Notes under the pieces: model-generated
The model's database searches: none
Told to the model about the DNA's origin: nothing
Seen by the model: the letters and a program-made list of their open reading frames with translations, nothing else
Source of the DNA: Catenuloplanes indicus
GTDB lineage: Bacteria > Actinomycetota > Actinomycetes > Mycobacteriales > Micromonosporaceae
Direction of reading: 5' to 3'
Assembly (NCBI RefSeq): GCF_030813715.1
Contig: NZ_JAUSUZ010000001.1
Location: 4,588,001 to 4,652,000 of the forward strand
Length of the DNA stretch: 64,000 nt
Program-made: the position numbers and the translations under genes
Shown here: piece by piece, positions 18,104 through 24,817 of the stretch
Position numbering within the stretch: position 1 is the stretch's first letter
Layout of the letters: each line of letters begins with the position of its first letter

Positions 18104-19624
18104 TCAGCTCGCCACCAGCACGGACTCACCGGCGGACAGGCCCGAGACGATCTCCGCGTACGCGTCGCCGACCAGCCCCACGGTCACGGTCCGCGTGCTG
18201 TCCACGCCGTCGGCCCGGACCGTCACCACGCCGGCTGTGCCGGACACGTCCCGGAGCGCCGAGGACGGCACCCGCAGCACGCCGACGACCTCGGAGATCG
18301 TGACCGTGGCCTGCGCGTTCTGCCCGATCAGCACGTCCTCCGGCACGGTGTCGAAGGTGATCAGCGTGCCGTAGGTGACCATGCCGTCCGTGACCGTGCC
18401 GGCCGGGTCGACCTGGGTGACCGTGGCCGTGAACGTCTCACCGGGCCGGTCCGCGAGCGTGACCGCGGCGACCTGGCCGACCTTCAGCCGGCCCGCGTCC
18501 GCCTCCGGGAAGTCGGCCTGCACCTCCATGCCGCCGATGTCACCGAGCGAGACGAACGTGCTGCCGGCGGCGGCGGTGCTGCCCACGCCACCGGCCACGG
18601 AGAGGATCTTGCCGCCGACCGGCGCCTTGAGCACGGCACCGGCGAGCGCTTGCTCGGCCTCCGCCAGCGCCACCTCCGCGCTGTTCACCCTGGTCTGCGC
18701 GGAGTAGAGAGCGTCGCCGCCGGTGCCGCCACTCCGGCCGCCGCCGTTCGCGGTGCCGCCGCTGCCGGTCTGATCGCCGGTCGCACCGCTGCCGGTCTCG
18801 CCGGTACCGCCGGTTTCACCGGTGCCGCCGGTTTCACTGCCGGTCGAGCCGCCGCACGCGTCACCGGTGGAGCCGGTGCCGCCGGTCGAGCCGCCGCCGG
18901 TCGATCCGTTTCCGCTGGAGCCGCCATTGGAACCCGGGCCGTTGGAGCCGGGGCCGGCCGACGGGCTGCCGCCGGTCGCCGGGCGGGACGGTGTGCCGGA
19001 CGGCGATGGGCTGGTGGACGGCGACGCGGACGGCGACGGTGAGGACGAGGCGGACGGCGACGCGGGCACGGTCACGTACATCGTGACCGTCTCGGTCACC
19101 GTCACCGTGACGGCCGGTGCCGGGCTCACGCTGCCCGTGGGTGGCGGCGTGGGCGTGGTGCCGGCGGTGGCGAAGGAGTAGATCGCGCCGCCGCCGGTAT
19201 CCGATACGCAACTGGTGCCGGACGAGGCCGACGCGGTGGACAGTGCCTCCCGCGCCGCGGTCAGTTCCTCCTCGGCCTTGTCCACCGCCTCCCGTGCGTC
19301 CGTGTCGTCCACCTCGGCCAGCACGTCGCCGGCCTTGACCACGTCACCGATACGTACGTTGACCGCGGTGACCTCGCCGGACGTACCGAAGCTGAGGCTC
19401 CGGGTGGACGCGGGCGCGAGCGTGCCGGTGGCCGCGACCGCGAGCGTCACGTCGCCGGTGTCCGCCGCGACCAGCGACGGCCCGTCCGCGGCCGACTCGG
19501 CGCCCGAGGTCAGCGCGTAGGCGGTGGACGCGCCCGCCACCACGACCGCCGCGGCGGCCACGCCGGCCGCGATCCGCATCCGTCGACCCCGCAGCACCAC
19601 GCCCACACCCCATCCGGTCGTCAC
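18104..19624 (-). CDS. HlyD-type adaptor with a large disordered insertion
   Basis: A 506-residue protein with an N-terminal membrane anchor (about 17-39). A lipoyl half-motif (IGDVVKAGDVLAEVDD) and the first hairpin helix (to about 131) come next. Then comes an insertion of about 170 residues (132-303) made almost only of Ser, Gly, Thr and Pro. The second helix (VNSAEVALAEAEQALAG) and the usual beta domains complete it. The adaptor fold is intact on both sides of the insert, which sits at the hairpin tip. No ABC ATPase or permease gene is adjacent, unlike the efflux operon at 9890-13037. Confidence 0.85.
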   Translation of the reverse strand: MTTGWGVGVVLRGRRMRIAAGVAAAAVVVAGASTAYALTSGAESAADGPSLVAADTGDVTLAVAATGTLAPASTRSLSFGTSGEVTAVNVRIGDVVKAGDVLAEVDDTDAREAVDKAEEELTAAREALSTASASSGTSCVSDTGGGAIYSFATAGTTPTPPPTGSVSPAPAVTVTVTETVTMYVTVPASPSASSSPSPSASPSTSPSPSGTPSRPATGGSPSAGPGSNGPGSNGGSSGNGSTGGGSTGGTGSTGDACGGSTGSETGGTGETGGTGETGSGATGDQTGSGGTANGGGRSGGTGGDALYSAQTRVNSAEVALAEAEQALAGAVLKAPVGGKILSVAGGVGSTAAAGSTFVSLGDIGGMEVQADFPEADAGRLKVGQVAAVTLADRPGETFTATVTQVDPAGTVTDGMVTYGTLITFDTVPEDVLIGQNAQATVTISEVVGVLRVPSSALRDVSGTAGVVTVRADGVDSTRTVTVGLVGDAYAEIVSGLSAGESVLVAS

Positions 19625-19715
19625 TCGACCGGCGAAGTCTCGCCACCGCGCCTCGCCACCGGCTCGACCCCCGCTGGGCGCCGGCTCAGAGCCACGATCG
19701 GGCGTGCTCGTCCTC

Positions 19716-19796
19716 GACGCTGAGCCAGCCCTGTTCGTCTCCGACGCTGAGCTAGCCCTGTTCGTCTTCGACGCTGAGCTAGCCCTGTTCGTCTTC
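19716..19796. repeat. 27-bp tandem repeat at the 3' end of the MFS gene
   Basis: Three copies of a 27-bp unit (19716-19742, 19743-19769, 19770-19796) start with GACGCTGAGC and end with TGTTCGTCT plus two variable bases. The MFS stop codon (19779-19781) lies in the copy nearest the gene. Because 27 is nine codons, each copy repeats the last residues EDEQG in frame. A stop follows EDEQG in the second copy too, but reads as Trp in the outer copy. Confidence 0.9.
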
Positions 19797-21026
19797 GACG
19801 AAACGAGGGCGGGCGATGGCCAGGCCCGCGGTGGCCTGGAGCACGGCGACGGCGGCCAGGAAGAGCATCGGGACGGTCCAGGTGCCGGTCAGGCCGTAGA
19901 AGTAGCCGACCAGCAGCGGGCCGAGCGCGGCAAAGAGGTAGCCGATGCTCTGCGCGAACGCGGACAGCGCGACCGTGCCCTCCGGTGTCCGGGCGCGCAG
20001 CCCGAGCACGGTCAGCGCCAGCGGGAACGCGCTCTGGCCGACGGACAGCACGACCACCCAGAGGTACGCGCCGGCGCGCGGCGCGAGCATCATGCCGAGG
20101 TACGCGACGATCATGAGGCTGGCCAGCACGAGGATCAGGCCGTGCAGGCGGCGCAGCCGGGCCGCGAGCGACGGCATGATCAGGCCCATCGGCACGCCGA
20201 CCACGGACAGGACGCCGAGCAGCACGCCCGCGTTCTCCGGCGAGAAGCCGGCGTCCCGGAACAGCGTGGGCAGCCAGCCCATGGTGGCGTATCCGCTGAG
20301 CGACTGCGCGCCGAAGAAGATCGCCATGGCCCAGCCCAGGCGGGTGGCTCCCGGCCGTACCCGCGCGGTGATCTTTGCGCCGGGAACCGCCGGCACCGGG
20401 GCGGCCGAACGACGGCGCAGCGCGGCCGGCAGCCAGAGCGGGATCGCGGCGAGCGCGAGGATCGCCCAGACGCCGAGACCGGCCCGCCAGGAACCGAACG
20501 CGTGCGCGATCGGCACGGTCGCGGCCGCGCCGATCGTGGCGCCGATCGACATGGAGACCGAGTACATGCCGGTGATCAGACCGGTCCGCTCCGGGAAGTG
20601 CTGCTTGACCAGCATCGGCATCAGCACGTTGCCGATCGCGATGCCGGAGAGCGCGAGCGCGCCGGTGATCACGAAGACCATGGCCGAGCCGGTAGCGACG
20701 CGCAGCGCCTGGCCGATCACCAGCGCGGCCATCGCGCCGATCAGCACGCGCGGCGCGGCGAAGCGGCGGACCAGCACCGGCGTGAACGCGCCGAAGACCG
20801 CGAACGCGATGGTCGGCATGGTGGTGACCACGCCCGCCATCAGGCCGGAGAGCTGCAGGCCGTCGCGGACCTCGGTGAGCAGCGAGCCGACGCTGGTGAT
20901 CGAGGTACGCAGGTTGAGCGCGACCAGAAGCATGGCGGCGAGCACGAGAAACGTGCCGCGGGCGCGTCCGCGCACCGCGGGGGCGACGGCGACGGCGGGT
21001 TCCAGCACCATGGGGGAGGTCGACAC
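19779..21026 (-). CDS. MFS transporter, CynX/NimT family
   Basis: A 415-residue protein with about 12 transmembrane helices. The characteristic start of the CynX/NimT group is visible (LNLRTSITSVGSLL, then GLMAGVVTTMPTIAFAVFG). These carriers export or import cyanate, 2-nitroimidazole or other small compounds. The start is GTG at 21026; an ATG five codons on is also possible. It is divergent from an FCD-type GntR regulator with a palindrome between them, the usual sign of a regulator controlling its neighbour transporter. The substrate is unknown. Confidence 0.9.
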   Translation of the reverse strand: MSTSPMVLEPAVAVAPAVRGRARGTFLVLAAMLLVALNLRTSITSVGSLLTEVRDGLQLSGLMAGVVTTMPTIAFAVFGAFTPVLVRRFAAPRVLIGAMAALVIGQALRVATGSAMVFVITGALALSGIAIGNVLMPMLVKQHFPERTGLITGMYSVSMSIGATIGAAATVPIAHAFGSWRAGLGVWAILALAAIPLWLPAALRRRSAAPVPAVPGAKITARVRPGATRLGWAMAIFFGAQSLSGYATMGWLPTLFRDAGFSPENAGVLLGVLSVVGVPMGLIMPSLAARLRRLHGLILVLASLMIVAYLGMMLAPRAGAYLWVVVLSVGQSAFPLALTVLGLRARTPEGTVALSAFAQSIGYLFAALGPLLVGYFYGLTGTWTVPMLFLAAVAVLQATAGLAIARPRFVEDEQG

Positions 21027-21038
21027 GAACCCATCGTA

Positions 21039-21055
21039 AATTCATGGGATGAATT
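21039..21055. promoter_or_regulatory. Operator-like palindrome between MFS and GntR genes
   Basis: AATTCATGGGATGAATT is a perfect inverted repeat of 7-bp arms around GGG. It lies 13 nt upstream of the MFS start and 29 nt upstream of the regulator start. FCD-type GntR repressors bind short palindromes of this size in divergent promoters. Assignment to this regulator is inferred from position. Confidence 0.75.
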
Positions 21056-21084
21056 AGGGCCACTTTTCCGGAGGATGGTGGGGA

Positions 21085-21723
21085 ATGACATACCGGCTGG
21101 TGGAGCGGGTCATCGAGGAGCTGCGCGCCAAGGTCGCGTCCGGCGAGTGGCCGGTGGGTGGCCGCATCCCGACCGAACCGCAGCTGGTGGAGGCGCTCGG
21201 CGTCGGCCGGAACACGATCCGCGAGGCGGTGAAAGCGCTGGTGCACGCGGGCGTGCTGGAGACCCGGCAGGGCTCCGGGACCTACGTGATGTCCAGCGAC
21301 GAGCTGGCCGGCATGGTCGGCCGGCGAATGGCGGACGCGGAGTTCGCCGAGGTGGTCGAGGTGCGGCGGGCGTTCGAGGTGGAGGCGGCCCGGCTGGCCG
21401 CGGTGCGCCGCACGCCCGCGGACGTGGCCGACCTGGAGCGCGCGCTGGACCGGCGGGAGGCGGCCTGGGCGGCCGGGCGGCTGCACGAGTTCGTCGAGGC
21501 GGACGTGGCGCTGCACGCCGCGATCCTGGCCGCCGCGCACAACGAGATGCTGGCCGGGCTGTACGCGTCGTTCCGCAGCGCGATGCGGGCCACGGTGGCG
21601 CAGTCGTTCCAGGACGAGGGGATGACCGCGGAGAGCTACGTCGACCACGGGCGGCTGGTCGCGGCCATCCGTGCGGGGGATCCGGAACTGGCCGCGAAGG
21701 AGGCCGGGGCGTACCTCGAATAG
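21085..21723 (+). CDS. FadR/GntR-family regulator with FCD domain
   Basis: A 212-residue protein. The N-terminal GntR winged helix (GRIPTEPQLVEALGVGRNTI, then REAVKALVHAGVLETRQGSG) is followed by an all-helical FCD ligand domain. The metal-binding pattern can be seen as D in VEADVALHAAI and the later H in VDHGRLVAAI. FCD regulators usually sense small organic acids. It faces the MFS transporter and probably represses both genes through the palindrome at 21039-21055. Confidence 0.92.
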   Translation: MTYRLVERVIEELRAKVASGEWPVGGRIPTEPQLVEALGVGRNTIREAVKALVHAGVLETRQGSGTYVMSSDELAGMVGRRMADAEFAEVVEVRRAFEVEAARLAAVRRTPADVADLERALDRREAAWAAGRLHEFVEADVALHAAILAAAHNEMLAGLYASFRSAMRATVAQSFQDEGMTAESYVDHGRLVAAIRAGDPELAAKEAGAYLE

Positions 21724-21786
21724 CCCTGCGGCGATCTGGGCAATACGGTGATGCTTCCCACCCCCTCACTTGCTTCGGAGCTCGAA

Positions 21787-22248
21787 GTGCGATCGATCAT
21801 CCAGGGTTTCAAAGACTTCATCATGCGCGGCAACGTGATCGAGCTGGCCGTCGGTGTCGTCATCGGCACGGCGTTCACCGCGGTGGTCACGTCGTTCACC
21901 AAGTCGTTCCTCGAGCCGCTGATCAAGCTGGTCACCGGCGGCACCGGCGATTTCAAGGGCTCCTGGGTGCCGACCGCCGGCGTGGAGTTCGCCTACGCCG
22001 CGTTCATCAACCAGCTGATCACGTTCGTCCTGACCGCCGCGGTCGTCTACTTTTTGATCGTCTTCCCGATGAACAAGCTGGCCGAGCGCCGCCGGCGCGG
22101 CGAGGAGCCGGAGCCGAAGGCGCCGAGCGACGAGGTCCGCCTGCTCACCGAGATCCGCGACGCGCTGATCGCCGGTAACTCGGACCCGGATCGCCGCGCC
22201 GCCATCGACGAGGCGATCCGCCGGGAGCACTTCCCGCCCCGGGGCTGA
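21787..22248 (+). CDS. mscL: Large-conductance mechanosensitive channel MscL
   Basis: A 153-residue protein. I chose GTG at 21787 because CGGAG lies 7 nt upstream and it gives the usual family start (RSIIQGFKDFIMRGNVIELA). Starts at 21748/21751 would add 12-13 residues. Helix 1 (VIELAVGVVIGTAFTAVVTS) and helix 2 (INQLITFVLTAAVVYFLIVF) match MscL, followed by the basic-acidic C-terminal bundle (RLLTEIRDALIAG). It opens on membrane stretch to release solutes during osmotic downshock. Confidence 0.93.
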   Translation: MRSIIQGFKDFIMRGNVIELAVGVVIGTAFTAVVTSFTKSFLEPLIKLVTGGTGDFKGSWVPTAGVEFAYAAFINQLITFVLTAAVVYFLIVFPMNKLAERRRRGEEPEPKAPSDEVRLLTEIRDALIAGNSDPDRRAAIDEAIRREHFPPRG

Positions 22249-22277
22249 CGAACCTCCTGGCAAGATCACACACCCCG

Positions 22278-22293
22278 TCGAACATGTGTTCGA
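22278..22293. promoter_or_regulatory. LexA-binding site (SOS box)
   Basis: TCGAACATGTGTTCGA is a perfect 16-bp palindrome equal to the actinobacterial/Gram-positive SOS box (CGAAC-N4-GTTCG). It directly abuts a -10-like hexamer at 22294-22299, so bound LexA would block transcription of the small gene at 22308. Confidence 0.9.
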
Positions 22294-22299
22294 TAGGGT
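22294..22299 (+). promoter_or_regulatory. -10 hexamer of a leaderless promoter
   Basis: TAGGGT lies 8 nt upstream of the ATG at 22308, the spacing that gives a transcript starting at or near the A of ATG. No Shine-Dalgarno sequence is present, which agrees with leaderless expression. Confidence 0.6.
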
Positions 22300-22307
22300 G
22301 TGTGGCT

Positions 22308-22532
22308 ATGGAGCAGCGAAAGCACTGGTGGAACGGCAAATGGGGGCGGATCGCCCGCAAGGACGTCTTCCTCCGGGTGAACGGGGACACGTGGCACGTC
22401 GAGGCGCGCGCGGGCGGCGCCGAGGGGGTGTCGCGGTTCTTCGAGTTCGGCGGCGAGGACGAGGCGCTGGAGGCGGTCCGGGCCATGCTGAACGGCCCCG
22501 GCACCTGGCGTGAGCTCTCCACCCGCGACTGA
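22308..22532 (+). CDS. LexA-controlled small protein of unknown function
   Basis: A 74-residue protein beginning MEQRKHWWNGKWGRIARKDV and ending WRELSTRD. It has no signal peptide or membrane segment, is rich in Trp and charged residues, and has no domain I recognise. The ATG lies 8 nt after a -10 box and 14 nt after a perfect SOS box, so expression should rise after DNA damage. It is followed 32 nt later by the aminodeoxychorismate synthase gene, which may or may not share transcription. The small size and tight LexA control suggest a damage-response effector or modulator, as inference only. Confidence 0.8.
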   Translation: MEQRKHWWNGKWGRIARKDVFLRVNGDTWHVEARAGGAEGVSRFFEFGGEDEALEAVRAMLNGPGTWRELSTRD

Positions 22533-22564
22533 GCCACCCGGGCTTGAGCCACAATTGTCGACTG

Positions 22565-24817
22565 ATGCGCACGCTGATCGTCGACAACCACGACTCGTAC
22601 ACGTACAACCTCTTTCAGCTCATCGCCGGCGTGACCGGCGATGAGCCGGACGTGGTCCGCAACGACGAACCCCTGCCCGACCTGCACGGGTACGACTGCG
22701 CGATCATCTCGCCCGGCCCCGGGCACCCGGGCCGCGACGCGGACTTCGGCACGTCCGCGCGGCTGCTGGCCCGCCACGACCTGCCGGTGCTCGGCGTCTG
22801 CCTCGGCCACCAGGGCATCGCGCTCGCCGCGGGCGGCACGGTGACGCGGGCGCCGGAACCGCGCCACGGGCACCTCACGCGCGTCCGGCACACCGGCACC
22901 GGCCTCTTCGCCGGGCTGCCGCAGGACTTCACCGCGGTCCGCTACCACTCGCTCGCGGTGCCGGAACCGCTGCCGCCGCGCCTGGTCGCGACCGCCTGGG
23001 CCGAGGACGGCGTAGTCATGGGCCTGCGGCACACCACCCGGCCGTGGTGGGGCGTGCAGTTCCACCCCGAGTCGATCGCGTCCGCGCACGGCGAGGAGAT
23101 CATCCAGAACTTCCTGCGGCTCAACGGCCTGCTCCGGCCGCGTCGTCGTCCCGTTCCACCGGCCGCTCCGGCTCCGCCGGCGCACGACCAGCAACCCCTG
23201 GCCACGGTACGGGTGGAGCACCTCCCCGACCCGGAGGAGTTGTTCGCGCGGCTCTGCGGCGACTCGGTGCCGGCGTTCTGGCTGGACAGCAGCCTGGTCG
23301 CGGACGGACTGTCGCGCTTCTCGTTCCTCGGCACGTCCCGCGAGACGCTCTCCTACCGCGCCGGCTCCGGCACGGTGCAGATCACCACGACCCGGCCGGC
23401 GCTACTCGCCGCCGCGCCGCCGGCGGCCGCGTCACCGGGCGCCGCATCACCGGCCGCCGCGCCGCCAGCCGCCAGCCCAGCATCCGGCGCTGCGGGGCCG
23501 GCCGGTGGCGCAGGGCCGGCCGGTGGCGCGGGTGCCGCCGGGGGCGTAAGGGCCACCGGTAGCCCGCAGGCGGCAGGCGGCGTGGAGGCCGCCGATGGCC
23601 TGGAGGCGGTCGGTGGCGCGGAGGTGCGTACCGAGGTGGGATCGATCTTCGATGTGCTGCGGGCGGGGCTGGCGGCGCGGCGGGTTGCCGGGACGGGCGA
23701 CCTCCCGTTCGACTTCGCCGGTGGTTATGTCGGTTATTTCGGATACGAACTAAAGAATGACGGCGTGCCGGGCGCACATACGGCACGTACCCCCGATGCG
23801 TTGTGGGTTCTTGTGGACCGGTTCGTGGTCCTGGACCATGTCGAACGGTGCGCGTGGGCGGTCGCGCTGCCGTCGGACGACGCCGGTGCGTGGGTCTCGG
23901 AGACCGCCGAGTTGATCTCCGCGATCCCGGCCGCGGTGAAACGGGAGGCCGGGCCGCGACCGCTGGTGGACCCGGCGCCGCTTCTGGGCAAGAGCCGGGA
24001 GCGATACGTCGCGGACGTCGCCGAGGCGCAGGAGCGGCTGCGAGCCGGCGAGAGCTACGAGATCTGCCTGACCGACCGGCTGACCATGGCCGATCCGGAC
24101 GCGACCGACCTCGCGCTCTACCGGCGGCTGCGGCGGAACAACCCGGCACCGTACGCGGCACTGCTGCGCCTCGGCGAGGTCAGCGTGCTGAGCTCGTCGC
24201 CGGAGCGGTTCCTGCGCGTGCTGCCGGACGGCACCGCGGAGAGCAAGCCGATCAAGGGCACCGCGCCGCGCTCCGCCGATCCGGTCCGCGACGAGGAGCT
24301 GCGCGTCTCGTTGCCCGGGGACGCGAAGACCCGGGCCGAGAACCTGATGATCGTCGACCTGGTCCGCAACGACCTCGGGCAGGTGTGCGAGGTCGGCTCC
24401 GTGCGCGTGCCCGCGTTCATGGCCACCGAGTCGTACGCGACCGTGCATCAGCTGGTCTCCACGATCCGCGGACGACTGCGGCCCGGTGTGACCGCGGTCG
24501 ACGCGGTGCGCGCCTGCTTCCCGGGCGGCTCGATGACCGGCGCGCCCAAGGAGCGCACCATGCGCATCATCGACGAGCTGGAGGACGGGCCGCGCGGCGT
24601 CTACTCCGGCGCGCTCGGGTACCTCAGCCTGACCGGCACGGCCGACCTGAGCATCGTGATCCGCACCGCGGTCCGGCACGACGGCATGCTGACCATCGGC
24701 GCGGGCGGCGCGATCGTGCTCGACTCCGACCCGGCCGGCGAGTACACGGAGATGCTGCTCAAGGCCGCGACGCCGCTGACCGCGCTCAACCCAGGCTCGT
24801 CACCCGGTACACGCTGA
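22565..24817 (+). CDS. pabAB: Fused aminodeoxychorismate synthase (PabA-PabB)
   Basis: A 750-residue fusion. Residues 1-190 are a class I glutamine amidotransferase (nucleophile Cys in LGVCLGHQGIALA, His/Glu in GVQFHPES). Residues 215-745 are a chorismate-binding PabB part with PIKGTAPR and GGSMTGAPKERTMRIIDELE. It makes 4-amino-4-deoxychorismate for p-aminobenzoate and folate; fused forms also feed antibiotic pathways. A low-complexity Ala/Gly/Pro stretch (about 279-355) interrupts the PabB N-terminal domain. I chose ATG at 22565 because it gives the canonical MRTLIVDNHDSYTYNLFQL. The 3' end overlaps the convergent Hsp70-like gene by 32 nt. Confidence 0.92.
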   Translation: MRTLIVDNHDSYTYNLFQLIAGVTGDEPDVVRNDEPLPDLHGYDCAIISPGPGHPGRDADFGTSARLLARHDLPVLGVCLGHQGIALAAGGTVTRAPEPRHGHLTRVRHTGTGLFAGLPQDFTAVRYHSLAVPEPLPPRLVATAWAEDGVVMGLRHTTRPWWGVQFHPESIASAHGEEIIQNFLRLNGLLRPRRRPVPPAAPAPPAHDQQPLATVRVEHLPDPEELFARLCGDSVPAFWLDSSLVADGLSRFSFLGTSRETLSYRAGSGTVQITTTRPALLAAAPPAAASPGAASPAAAPPAASPASGAAGPAGGAGPAGGAGAAGGVRATGSPQAAGGVEAADGLEAVGGAEVRTEVGSIFDVLRAGLAARRVAGTGDLPFDFAGGYVGYFGYELKNDGVPGAHTARTPDALWVLVDRFVVLDHVERCAWAVALPSDDAGAWVSETAELISAIPAAVKREAGPRPLVDPAPLLGKSRERYVADVAEAQERLRAGESYEICLTDRLTMADPDATDLALYRRLRRNNPAPYAALLRLGEVSVLSSSPERFLRVLPDGTAESKPIKGTAPRSADPVRDEELRVSLPGDAKTRAENLMIVDLVRNDLGQVCEVGSVRVPAFMATESYATVHQLVSTIRGRLRPGVTAVDAVRACFPGGSMTGAPKERTMRIIDELEDGPRGVYSGALGYLSLTGTADLSIVIRTAVRHDGMLTIGAGGAIVLDSDPAGEYTEMLLKAATPLTALNPGSSPGTR

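Noticed and set aside
18704-19230. Noncoding minisatellite
   Set aside because: The repeats are in frame and code for a Ser/Gly/Thr/Pro linker inside the adaptor, with normal coding on both sides.
19716-19796. CRISPR array
   Set aside because: The three copies are directly adjacent with no spacers, and no cas genes are nearby.
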